Shown: positions 34,301 to 45,776 of the stretch, one piece after another | How the letters are laid out: each line of letters begins with the position of its first letter | Position numbering within the stretch: the first letter of the stretch is position 1 | Assembly: GCA_030411725.1 (NCBI GenBank) | Contig: MU839828.1 | Location: forward strand, 2,356,001-2,420,000 | Length of the DNA: 64,000 nt | From: Echria macrotheca | Taxonomy: Eukaryota > Ascomycota > Sordariomycetes > Sordariales > Schizotheciaceae | Direction of reading: 5' to 3' | Translations under genes and position numbers: made by a program | The notes under the pieces: model-generated | Database searches by the model: none | Told to the model about the DNA's origin: nothing | What the model saw: only the letters and a program-made list of their open reading frames with translations

Positions 34301-37300
34301 ACGCCATAAGCCAGCCTAGTTCGTGTGAGATCAAGGCTGGTCTGGGGCATCAGGTTCAGTTTAGCGTTCAGGAGACGAATGCCAACAAAATGGGTTTGTT
34401 TGTAACCTGATATGTGTGGAAAGGACGGTATTGCCAGTCCTGTGTCTAGCAATCATGCTCATATCTTCGCTCGAGTCCCAGATCCGAACCATTTGATGTT
34501 GGACAATGTACAAGCGCGGGTGAGGATGTACACTGCTCCGGTATAAAACGTAACGGGTCCCCGCCTGAGTCAAGATGGGCTGCCGCTTGAACTTTAACTC
34601 GTTCTAACTGTGATCATCCATAAAGGAAGATGGATCAGGCCGTCTTCAGTTTGGAGTTCGAAGCGGTAAAGGGGCTGGACTGTAGCAACCAATCATAAGT
34701 GTTGCCACCGCACTGCAATTTTGAGCTCTCAAGAGGAGATGTCGAAAACGGAATTGACCCTTTGCCCAGATGCTTGTTTCAAGGGATACCGCGACATTCT
34801 TGACCTCGGGTGAGGAGATTAATATATCTATTCCATAGTAATAATTCATGGGTAGGAGAAGGAACGGAGATACATACGCTCTCGATGTGTTTTGTTGTGG
34901 TTTATGACACTTACCCTTTTGACGGGTTTGGGGATCGTACAGATGATTCCTTGCCATATAACCTTGACCTACCTGTCCGTCGTTCTAGAACCCAACATCA
35001 GACTACCACCATCAGTACAAGGCCAAGTAAATCCGTCCCCCATCCTCCGTTCCCGACACACCATGAAAACATTTTACCTTACCTGTCCCACCACCACCAC
35101 GACCCCCCACGCCCCAAAGGACATGAGATAGTCCCAGTCATCCCTTGTACAACTCCAAAGTAGCGAACCATATCCTAGAAAATGTGTACAGGCCTAGCGC
35201 CGTTGCACAACACATAACACACGCGCAGGACGAACAGGAGCATGATCCGCTCTGGACACCTTACACAGTAGTTCCCTCGAACCAAACGCTGACCGGTTAG
35301 CCGGCTGCCCGTCCCAGCGATCTGTCGTGTCACAGTCCCACAACAGGTCTAAGTGAGTAAATAAGAGATTTGTGGATTTCATCATTGGACTCGACCACGC
35401 GGCAGCGCGCCGGCCGGCACGGAAGCTGTTGGGTAGGTTAGATACCATAAACCCGCCGGCTGGGGGCTACTGTGCTGCCGGCACGGCTTCGGACTGTAGG
35501 GCGGAGACATGCGGTGCGACGCCGGATGGCGGACGGGAGATTCCTGAGTGGGATTTAGGATCTGGGCCGGTAGCCGAGTCCTCTCTGTCAGCATGCCGGA
35601 CGTAGTTGTGTGAGTAAGTGGTTCTCGGGCCGGGGGTTGGAGGGGTAGACGCCGGCACTGGCAGTTTACGTATGGATATCCTGCAGCAATATCTACCGTA
35701 TCTCCGTGGGAATAACAGCAAGTAGATAACATCGTCACACAGCAATACCCTGACGGTCCCACAGGGGCCTTATGCCGGTATACGTGTGCTGTAGCGAACA
35801 TGCACGTGTGGCGCGACAGCACCAGCGGCCATGTCACGCAGCGCTGATCGTTTGATCAGACAGCCTCCTGTCGGGACCGGAGTCGTGGGTTCCAGAACGA
35901 CCCAGGCCTCGATGTGCTCAGAGCACGTGTATTTCATCGAGTTCAATGGGAGACCAAAGAGTGAGGTCACTATTTTACCACAAGCCCCCAGGGTCTCGAT
36001 CCAGTGATGGCCTCGCTGGCAAATCTGAGACAGTAGGGTCCATCTGATTCTTGTCGTGGGTGGGCCAGCAAGACGAAGACCCGGAAAGCAGCTTCACCGC
36101 TATATGTGTGGTGGTGTGTAGAGACAGCCAAGAGTTGTCGGCTCCTTGTTCTGGAAGCGAAAACGTTTTTATTCGACGGAGAATTATGTGCCAAGTTGGT
36201 GGGCAGGGGAAAAGAATATCGATAAAATCAGGAAAATCATTTTTTGTTACACTTTTGCCGGGCAAAGGAGAGAAAAGAAGGAAGAGCTCACGCGCGGATA
36301 AAAACGGTGGTTCGGCCCGTGAATCCCCCCAACGGGCAGCTGGCTCGATGACGGTCGTCCAACGGAAACTCGAACCTGTGCTGTTAAGCCACCGAGAACA
36401 TTCCTTCGTCCCACGTGCCGACGGCCAAGTCCCATCGGAGTTGGCCCGGTTTCTCAGCCTTGGACGTTTAGGTAAGCATCCGGGTCGGCGATATCTTCAA
36501 CTTCTTCGTCAACCATGACGGCGATAATCCCCCACGAGAATATGCCAGAAGGGTCCTTCCACTTTCTCATCTGCGAGGCGATGAGTGTCTGCCCGCGTTG
36601 TACCCGAGACATTTGTTGTCGCCAAACCAAAGTATCGACATGATGCTTATGTAGGAACGGGTGCTCCGGGGGGCTGTTTTTTGTCCCGGCGGCAGGATGA
36701 TATGGACGTCGTCGGCGTGCCTCTCACCGCTTCAGTCATAATCTCTCGAATGGCCAACCATGGAACCGCTTGACGAGCTTTACTAAGATTTCCTGCAATC
36801 TTTCGGTTCCAAGATCACGGATTCTCCACTGGGTGCTCGCTGCAGCAACGTTGCCGATCCGTCCTGCGGCTCACCAGCATTTTCCTGGCTGGCCAAGAAC
36901 ACCAAACGTCCAACTTCTTCCCGACTGCCGGAATCGTGCATCGTGAGAATCCTGTTTTACGGCTGCCGTTTCCCATGCGCGCCGGGCGTGAGGAATAGAT
37001 CCCAGATTTTTTTTTTAAAAAAAAATACGATAAAATCAAGAAAAAAGCTGAGTGAGTGACGAGGTGTCACATGTTACCCCCCCGCTTTGCTGGCTCCCGC
37101 GTTTTTTCAACCCCTCCGTTCCCGCCCCTCCCCCTCTTCTTCCTCTCACACAACCCCGCCACCGTTGGCTCATCACAGAGATGTTGCCATGCAGAAAAGT
37201 GCTGGTCATCTGAACCGGGCGACGACTGCCAACTCATCAACCCGGACCAGGTGAGTAAGGCCATGGGCGAACGAAAATCAAGCGACTCCGGGAGACATCG

Positions 37301-40300
37301 TCGGCATCTCTCTCTGTGCGAGCACCGGGCGGAAACCAGGGAAACGAATGCGGTCGGCCTCAATTAATTCCTCGCTCTCTCACCGTTATCATGGCCACTC
37401 GTCATCGTCAGCTGCGTACCATGGAATGGACCTCGTTCGCTGATTGTTGCGGCTTTGCTGCACCACGATAGCTAAGGGACCAGGCAATGCCGACGACATC
37501 CCGAATACGTCCCCCTTACGTCCCCGCCCGTCGGCAAGGGCGGCCTAGTTCATCGCTCGGCACCCAGAGTGTTGTGAGATGAGATGTGATCATGACGGCG
37601 ACGAAAATGACGACCAGGAATGCGAAGCAGCTGGCGAGGGTTCAAAAACATGACACACAGCCCCATCATCATTCATCAGCGAATCTGCGAGAGCCAACCG
37701 CTACGGGCTGGTTGGGCATAGTTATCCCGTCCCTCGCTCGCTGCGGCCGTGTTTTCTCCCGAGCTAGAGACCTACTCTTTTGACCCAACTAGGAGCCTGT
37801 GTCCGCCGCGACCGGCCACCGGTCGACCGGCCCTCCATCTTCTCGAGTTTCTGCTGGGGGCGCCGACGGCTGCTTCCCCGGACCAGCCTCGCCGGCTTCC
37901 ATTGGCGCTGCTAGCATATTCCGGTCCCCCTCCGCCGCCGCCGCCGCCGAGCGTCACATCGTATCTTGGTACTACTCTTCGACGTGGCAGACCACGCACA
38001 CACACACATTCCTTTACCTCAACTACCTTCTCCTAGACTTAGCCAACCCCACGCGTCCTTCCTGTTTCGAGCTAAGCTGGCCTGCGAAACTTGAAGCCCA
38101 ATGAGATATTCTCCGCCTCCTTTTGTCAAGACCCATGCCCGCGATGCTTTTCTCCGTCTGCGGGGCGGGGTGTTTGTTGCATGTCATCATTCCTCCGATA
38201 GGGTGCCGCGGGTTCGAGTCAGCAAAAGGAAGGAAGACCCCCAGTGGGCTACATTGCATTCTGTATGTTTTTTTGCTTTGTGCGCTTGTAGCTGCGGTCA
38301 CGGGTGGTAATAAAATCACCCGACAGCTTGTTGTCGCCGTTGTCCTAGTGGGTTTACGGAGCGTACCTTTCTCGGGCAAAAATACGGAGTATGCATGGTT
38401 CTTGTGTCTTCAGTGGTTGTGGTTACCTGCACTTCTGCTCGCCTCGAATTATCTAGTCGTCTTCAGCTCTACCGAAGAGAATTATGCGTGTTTCTTTGCC
38501 CCGTGACAAGGTCAGACAGCCCGAGTTGAGCAGTCTGTTTTTTACCTAATGTTGGGCGGGGACAATATACCACTGGCAAGATCTCGCGATGTATCTTTAC
38601 TCTCAGTATCATTCTGTCCCGTGTCTACCGCCTAGGTAGTAGTCCTTGGGCATACATACCTGAGCGGGAGGGACCATCTCGCAGCGGCCGATAACCAGTC
38701 GTTTGCTGATCAGTCAGGACGCAAAGGGGAGGCCTGGGCCTGGGCTTCGATCGATGCATGTCGAGGCTGCATGAAGGGTGGTGGTAGATCATATCTTTGC
38801 ATTTCACGTTATCATATCATATCTCTCTCTCTCCTCTCTGATACCAAAAGCACGTGAGGCTCTACCTATCATTTTTGAAGATCATGATCTTGAAGCTCGA
38901 GGGAAGAATCCTAGTGGAGGATTCAAAACATCCCCCCGCTGCCGCGGCTGTCTCGCGCCATGTGTATTTCCGTCGTACAGCGCGCTTGTTGCTTGATTGT
39001 ATTTAGCGCGGAATGGGTAGGTTGCATAAATCCACATTCCCCCTTTTGTAGGGATGCATTTCGTCTCTGGCTGGCTGGCTGGTGCTCAGCTATGTAGGGG
39101 TCCTCCTGCCATGGTTGCAGTCTATGCCCCGTCAGATTTAGGGAGATCTTGCAGCGTGCTGGACGATGAGAAAGGATGATTGGGGAGGCGTTGCTGGGCT
39201 GGCGGGGATTTTTTTTGATCGCAAGAAAGAATATTCCCCGGTCACCGTTTTCCCGTCAAGATGAGAGGACGAATAAAAATATTCTGTCTAAAATATTTAG
39301 TTTCATTATTTTTTTTCTTTCTGTTTATTCACCCCCTTCCCCTTGCCCCCTGCCCCCTTCTCCAAATCTTTATTTCTTTTCTTGTTCTGTCTTAATAGCC
39401 GCACCTATCCCTCTCTCCAGGAACAGACCCAGAGACAAAAACGTGGAGCCGGAGCGGACGTGGCGCCGTCCCTGTTTCCCCAAACCCGCGGGGTATTAGC
39501 CGGGATTCTTCCACTGTCTCGGGGAGAAGGGGTGTGTGGGAGAGGATACCCGCCCGCCCGTCTACCCGTCGGCAAGATGATATTTACGTATATATACCAA
39601 CTTTTGTTCGCGGTGGGGGCGGCCCTGTTGGAGAAGGGGGTTTGAGATCACATGGGGTGTTTAGGGGGTTCGTGGATTCGGTCCGTCTTTTCTTGGTGAT
39701 TACGGTGACAAGGCATATACGTGAGAGAAGGGGAGGAGACTTTAGGGATATGGATATTGGAGAGTGAATATCGTCCCGGGTGCCAAGGCACTTTCTTTCT
39801 GATGATGATTAGCGCCTCTCTTTGGTCTTCGGGAATGGAGGCGGGAGATGTTGGAGTCAGCGGAGGAGATGGTGGTGATGCTGGAGCAGGCATAACATGG
39901 CATATGAACATGGGAGATGAAGATGACGACACGTTCCAGACCAGGTCAGTCAGTCATATTCCCTCAGGTCAGGTTTCGGCTCCAGACTTCGGAGAAATAT
40001 CAGAATGGAGGGTGGAGGGGGGGAAACACTCTTCTCTGGCAAGTATGTGTCTAGACGCGCCCTCTTACGTAGGTGGTGGTGGCTGGCCTGCGGTAATGTA
40101 TAAGGCTGTTCTGGACTGGGGCGGATTGATGGAAGCGATTCAGGGGGTGAGCCGTAGGGGAGGGAACCTACTTTCTGGATAAAATGGCACCGAGCACGGG
40201 TTGGTTTTGCATGTGCAGCGCATGCCCACGTGGTTCTGCTGGGCTTGCCGGGGCGGATATGAAGACCTGGGATTTGAGATCGGGAATTTTTTTCTCTTAT

Positions 40301-40955
40301 TGCTCGGTGAAGGTGGTACCTGCAACTATGTACCATGGGAGATTGATCGCCTTGTGACTGTTGAGTGTTGGTTGACCCGTGGATTAGTGGTTTAAGAGTC
40401 TTGGGGGAAATTTGTCAATTTTGTTGGATGAGAAATATTTCGGATCAATGAGATAACTGGAAATATATGGCCGACTTTTGAAGGTAGGTACCTAGGTAGT
40501 TGACCGTGGTCCGACAAAAAGGGGCTTGTTTGGTATCACCAAGACAAAAAAGCTTGGTGGTGATGAAGTTTCGGTTCCCCTGGCAGCTGGAACCCCCTGC
40601 AACAACAGATGGCTCGTGCACTTCTAGAAACCCCACATTCCCCGGGTTTCACGGGTGGCTTCACTTGCATTGGCGAATTCGCCTCCAGACTTGCTGAATT
40701 CGGCATTGACTCATTATGGCTCATGCAATACACACACACTGCTTGCATTGCATCTCGTATTTTGAGTGACTCTTTTGTTGTTTTTGTTGCCACTGCCAGT
40801 TGGCCCGTTTTTATTCAATAAAGACGAGCATTTCCAATTGAGACGCCGATAGTTGCAGTGTTGCAGGACGCCAAAGACGTCGCTTGCTGCTGCTGCTTCA
40901 ACCCCACACCGCACACCCCACCCATTGCATTCACCTTGATCACGAGTCTTCCATC
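31365..40955. other. Gene-poor interval, 9.6 kb
   Basis: No protein gene is supported on either strand. The longest frames (about 150 codons near 35382-35837, 36051-36518 and 39721-40182) lack domains and sensible composition. Visible content: TACCTACCTACC at 32172-32183; CTAGGTACCTACC at 34246-34258; CCTAGGTAGT at 38631-38640; TACGGAGTA at 38383-38391; the palindromic GGTAGGTACCTAGGTAGT at 40483-40500; and an AT-rich block around 39275-39340. It may hold the 3' region of the SR-protein gene, the promoter of the CHY-finger gene and non-coding transcripts. Confidence 0.4.
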
Positions 40956-42968
40956 ATGATACCCATCCGATCCCAGGGCGCAGCATCGCCAAGATCCAGC
41001 AAACAGGCCGTCAAGGAGGCTCCTGCTTCCAGAGTCGTGCCAAAGCCAGTCCCGCAGCGCGAGGTCCAGGATGCCAGGGGTTACCAGATCGAGCAGCTGA
41101 GACGCAGATACTCACCCAAGGAATCAACTCTCGACAATGGCGACTTGTGTCTCCTGTTCGACCTGAAGCCGTCAGATCCCGATTTTCCCTTTGATCTGGA
41201 CCATCTCGAAATCGACCTCCGCGTGCCGCCATCGTATCCTACCGAAGCACCCGAGCTGTTTGTCAAAAATGCCGACATCCCCAGGGGCTTTGCCATCAAC
41301 ATCGAGAAGGGCTGGGACAAGCTCGCGCGGGAGAAGCGAGGCACCACACTGCTTGCGCTGACGAACGCGCTCGACAAGCAGCTTGAATCGTTGCTGTCGG
41401 AGCAAAAGGCCGAGACCATCAAGCTGATGACTTTCAAGGAGACCAAGCCCGAACCGACTCCCAAGCAGCCTACGCCTGAAGAGCCACCGGTTAAACATCA
41501 GCCGTACGTACCGACTGAATCTTTCACTAGAGATCAGATCGCAGAGGCGAAGGCGAGACGCGCTCAGGAGGTGAAGCAGCTCGAGGCGCGCATGGGCAGG
41601 CTGCCTCTGTACGAGAGATCGAGCGACGGCGTCATCTACACGCTCCCCCTCGAACCGAAGCGGAGGGCTCAGCTCCCCATAGGTCTGCAGCAGGTCCAGT
41701 CGGTCCAGCTGGTCATACCGCTGCTGTATCCGCTGCAGCCGCTGAGGATTTTACTGAACGGCGTCGAGTCCAAGGATGCCGAGCTAGTTGAGGAGCTCTT
41801 CTCGCGGAAAGCGACAGAGCAGAAACAGATGACGCTGATGAGCCATATCAACTTTCTCGCGCAGAATCTGCATCTCCTCGCCAAGCAGGCGCAAGCGGAA
41901 GTCCAGAGCAGCTTGGCGACTGAAGACAAGGCTCCGGTGGATGTGGAAGCCGCCGAGGCCGAGCACTCTTCAACGCTCGAGACCAAGTCACATATCCATG
42001 TTATCCCCCGTCCGCCGGAATGGACGCAGGACTACGACTCGCATGGGTCAGAGGACACGGAGTCGGACTATTCAGACGACGACGGGGGCGTCAATATTAC
42101 CGAGGACGCTCCAGCACAGCCTATGCCTACACAAACCGCCGAGCGCGGCACAGCCATTTCTTTTCCGTCCATCGAGCTCCACGGCATCGAGCTTCTGCAG
42201 GTATCTATTCTGGGTCTAAGCGTGAAGTGCGACCGCTGCAAGACGCTCAACGAGATCACCGGCCTCAAGGGGGGCGTTGAAAAGACAAGCAGCTGCAGGA
42301 AGTGCGCAACGCCCCTAGCCGTGACGTTCCGGCCCGAGCTGGTACACATGAACTCTGTGAGGGCAGGCTTCATCGACGTGTCGGCGTGCACCGTCGCCGA
42401 CATGCTGGCCTCGACATTCATCCCGACGTGCAGTGTCTGCTCAACACCGGCGACCCAGGGCTTCGTATGCGTCCGCGGCGACGCAACGACCAACGTCTGC
42501 CGCGAGTGCCACGGCCGTTTTACTTTTAGGATTCCCGAGGTCAGATTCCTGGCCTACTCGCCCGGAGGAACGTCCCGGCTGCCGCCGACGTCGGGCCCGC
42601 GCCGCCGGACGGAGAAGCTGGGACTCCACGCCGGCGAGCCGCTGCCCGACCGCGGCGCGTGCGGACACTATCGCAAATCGCACAGGTGGTTCCGCTTCTC
42701 GTGCTGCGGACGGGTGTATCCGTGCGATAGGTGTCACGACGCCGAGGAGGACCATGTCAATGAGTGGGCGAACCGGATGATTTGCGGGTGGTGCTCGCGC
42801 GAGCAGAACTTTCGGGTCGAGAGCTGTGCGTTTTGCGGGCGGGGCGTGGTGGGACGGAGGGGGAAGGGGTTTTGGGAGGGGGGTAGGGGGACGAGGGATA
42901 GGGTGCTCATGCGGAGGGGGGATAAGAGGAAGTATCGACGGGTTGGGACGGTGAGTAAGGAGGAGTGA
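40956..42968 (+). CDS. CHY-type zinc-finger protein with RWD-like N-terminus
   Basis: Intronless, 670 residues from the ATG at 40956; the frame is open upstream to 40884 without family character. The N-terminal ~140 residues resemble an RWD domain (DLEIDLRVPPSYPTEAPE pattern). A Lys/Glu/Gln-rich helical linker and a second alpha/beta region follow, then an acidic segment. From about residue 425 there is a series of Cys pairs (CDRC, CRKC, CSVC, CREC), and from about 566 the CHY-finger signature CGHYRKSHRWFRFSCCG with CDRCH, CGWC and CAFC. The C-terminus is very basic and Gly/Arg-rich. CHY fingers bind zinc and occur in yeast Hot13 (intermembrane-space redox) and in plant and animal ubiquitin ligases, but here no RING domain is evident. 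The molecular function is therefore open; zinc binding and protein interaction are the safe inferences. Confidence 0.85.
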   Translation: MIPIRSQGAASPRSSKQAVKEAPASRVVPKPVPQREVQDARGYQIEQLRRRYSPKESTLDNGDLCLLFDLKPSDPDFPFDLDHLEIDLRVPPSYPTEAPELFVKNADIPRGFAINIEKGWDKLAREKRGTTLLALTNALDKQLESLLSEQKAETIKLMTFKETKPEPTPKQPTPEEPPVKHQPYVPTESFTRDQIAEAKARRAQEVKQLEARMGRLPLYERSSDGVIYTLPLEPKRRAQLPIGLQQVQSVQLVIPLLYPLQPLRILLNGVESKDAELVEELFSRKATEQKQMTLMSHINFLAQNLHLLAKQAQAEVQSSLATEDKAPVDVEAAEAEHSSTLETKSHIHVIPRPPEWTQDYDSHGSEDTESDYSDDDGGVNITEDAPAQPMPTQTAERGTAISFPSIELHGIELLQVSILGLSVKCDRCKTLNEITGLKGGVEKTSSCRKCATPLAVTFRPELVHMNSVRAGFIDVSACTVADMLASTFIPTCSVCSTPATQGFVCVRGDATTNVCRECHGRFTFRIPEVRFLAYSPGGTSRLPPTSGPRRRTEKLGLHAGEPLPDRGACGHYRKSHRWFRFSCCGRVYPCDRCHDAEEDHVNEWANRMICGWCSREQNFRVESCAFCGRGVVGRRGKGFWEGGRGTRDRVLMRRGDKRKYRRVGTVSKEE

Positions 42969-43464
42969 TTACTTTAGGTGATATCACAATAAAAATGGCG
43001 GTGAGGGGAAACGGTTGGGAGAACAAGCGTGCCGGTGAAGTTGCAAATGTGGAAGCGAATGTATTGACCTCAAGGTGTGAAACGGGGGCTGGGCCTGTCA
43101 GGGCGAGACAACGTCCCGTTCTTCTTCTCGTTCCGGTCTTCATTATTTGGGGATTGGGACTGGGACAAAACGGACGGACGGACGGAATTATAATAGTAAA
43201 AATAATAATAAGAATAAGAATAATTAGATGTTCGCCGTACCTGCGCAGATGGGGCGATGGATCAATAGATGTGCTTGGGTGGCGAGGCTGAGACGTGTGT
43301 GTAAGTGGAAGGTGGAAGGTGGAATGTGGTACGGCCCGAGGCTGCCGAGCGGGCTGCACCTAGGGCAGTCCTGTTTTGTTTCGTGCGGTCCTGAGACAGC
43401 CTTGGGGGAGGCCGGGAGGCCGGGGGGATGGGGGGATGGGATATCTGGGCGATGCGTTTCTGCA

Positions 43465-43503
43465 GGTCTGCGGGTCTGCGGGGTGGTCTGCGGGGTGGTC
43501 TAC
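43465..43503. repeat. Short GTCTGCGG-type tandem repeat
   Basis: Units of the form GTCTGCGG and GGTGGTCTGCGG are repeated about four times in succession. It is non-coding; the copy number may vary between strains. Confidence 0.6.
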
Positions 43504-44080
43504 ATGAGGGTTTATTGTGGCTGGTCTGCGGTTGCCGTGTTTACGGGGTAGAGTCAGAGTCTAGAGGTGTCTGGTTCCTGGCTGGCTGCTAGCTGGCCGG
43601 CCGGCCTGATGATTTGGTTGGGCGTCCGGATGGAGAGATATCCGGATATCTGGCCTTGGCCTGACCTGGCTTGGGTGGCCATCACTTTGTTGTTTTTGGT
43701 TGCTGCATTTGGGTTTGGGTGTGTGTGGTCTGGCTGAGATGAGGTTGTCAAAGGAAGGGTACCGACATATCCGCGCCTTTAAGATATGTCGGGTCAGGGG
43801 TAGTTGATGGATGGGTGGGTGGATGGGGATATCTTGCTTTGGCTTTTTTATTTTATTTTACTTTATTGTGTATTTAAAGATTTCGAGAGAGAAAAAAGAA
43901 TAATGTCTTGTCAAGCCACGCCGGATTCATGTACTGTGCTGGGGTGGAAGGTATATCTAGCTGTTGGTTCCATGAGGGAAGGGAAGGGCAGGTAGGTACC
44001 GACCGACATATCCGCAACTTCAAGTCAGGGGTATGGATACATGGTGTGTGGGGGATGATGGACCGACCGCGTGGCTGGAA

Positions 44081-44111
44081 ATTTATTTATTTTATTTTAT
44101 TTTATTTTATC
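44081..44111. repeat. TTTTA pentanucleotide microsatellite
   Basis: About six units of TTTTA with one irregular start unit, in the gene-poor interval. Confidence 0.7.
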
Positions 44112-45714
44112 TTTTTTCACAAATTTGATCAGAGCCAGCCGCCGTGACAATGATATGTCTGTTGGACGGTGGTGGGAAAGGGGGCAGGCAGGCGTCACCG
44201 TGGTACGGGCAAGGAGGCAAGGAGGCGCGGAGAAAGAGGGAGATAGGGGCAAAGCAAAGAAAGTGAACGAAAGGATTAAGCGCCCCCCTGCTGCTCTACC
44301 GCTCTTCGTTCTCATCACCTGCCACAATAGGCGCGCATTTCCTGTCTCTCTATCTGTCTGTCTGGGGAGGCGTTTTGTGTTGGCGGTGTGTTATCTGCAG
44401 TTGCGGCGCGGCTGTGGTACTTTTGTTATCTGCAGTCCGTTGTAGGTAGATACCTACCAAGCGGACGGAGGAGGAAATAACCGCCGCGGCAGAGTCTCCT
44501 TCGCTACCACTTTCGTGGATCGTTTTTTTCTCTCTTATCTTGCCTGCGGCGTAAAGAGGAATTATTACACTACTCGGGCATCGGTTGTCGGTTGTCGGTT
44601 GCACAGCGTATTAGGTATGTTTCTGCCAACAAAAGTATCTGCCTTACCCTCGCCCCCACCAATTTTGTAAGATATCGCCAATCACATGGAATAGCCGCGC
44701 GCAGTTATCTCCCTCCTCCTCCTCTCATCAGATAAAAAACGTGCTGGAAGATGGGGATGGATGCATGCATCTCAGCATCAGGCAGCCTTTTTTTTCTGTC
44801 TCTTTCTCTGGAAACGGAGGTGACGCTCCGCTGCTACGCGCTAGCTATCATGATGATCTTCTGACATTACGGAGTACGGCACGGCGGTTAGGTGACCTTT
44901 CTCTCGAGGATGAACATTTTGGGGTCCAAGACGGCGGCTAACTCTTGGGAAACCACCGCGGCTAGCAATTGCGGGCGGGAGTGGCGGAAGGGCGGTAGGG
45001 GACGGTTCGTGAGAGGTTGCATTTTTTGTCCTCTGCATCACACCACACCACACCAGGTGACTTGGCTTTGCAGCGCCTTTGCAGGTGGTCGGGTGTTTCA
45101 GTATGTTTCTCGTGGAAACATCCGTGGGTTTGTGTTTCTGCAGCTTACTCTGTTCTTTTCTTTTGAATAGAATTTTTCATTTTATCTTTTTGCACCATGC
45201 AGCAGGAACTCGTTGCAGATGTACTCTGTGTGCTTCACATATAAAAGTTTTATTTTCTTGTTCTTGAGAACATGTTATTCGACGGAAAGCATCGCTCTGA
45301 CCGCAATGACAGCAGGCTTGACACAGCCGTGGCAGTTCCATCCGCGAACAGGAGGTCCATGGATACGAGAGGCAAATGATAATATTTCAGAATTTATTTT
45401 AATTCTTCTGAGAAATATTAATTCAGGATTTATTTTATTTCTTTAAAGATCACGATCCAGACACCAAAAGAATCCCCCCTGCACTTCATTCACAACCCAG
45501 ACCCAGAAAAGAAACAACAAGTTCCCCAAAAATCATCACGTAAGGATCCTCTCAGCAGAGACAGCCCCAGTCCCAACGCTGTGATGGCTCACCGAGCTGC
45601 CATTGCCTGCCGTGTCCCGTGTCCCGACCAAGCTCTGCCGCTCCGTGGCTCGCGCCGCAGAGGCACTCCAAAAAAGACAGCGAGCCACTGGCGAGGGTTA
45701 TCGGGCCCGTCATC

Positions 45715-45776
45715 CCGCTGACCGGGAATCGGACCCCCGGTTCGCTGTGGGGTTCCAACCCCACGACGGTGAGCGG
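45715..45776. other. tRNA-like double hairpin
   Basis: Two adjacent perfect stems, ACCGGG/CCCGGT (45721-45726 with 45736-45741) and GTGGGG/CCCCAC (45747-45752 with 45759-45764), are enclosed by an outer 7-nt pairing CCGCTGA/TGAGCGG with one mismatch (45715-45721 with 45770-45776). Read on the minus strand, one loop contains GGTCCGATTCC, close to the tRNA B-box. One tRNA arm is missing, so it is not a normal tRNA gene. Confidence 0.35.

Noticed and set aside
38200..38225. GGGTTCGAGTC as a tRNA B-box
   Set aside because: No T-stem pairing and no acceptor or D-arm partner can be found at the right distance.
39721..40182. 153-codon plus-strand frame in the desert
   Set aside because: It has no recognisable domain, no good start context, and a Gly-rich composition from GGA/GGT-rich DNA.
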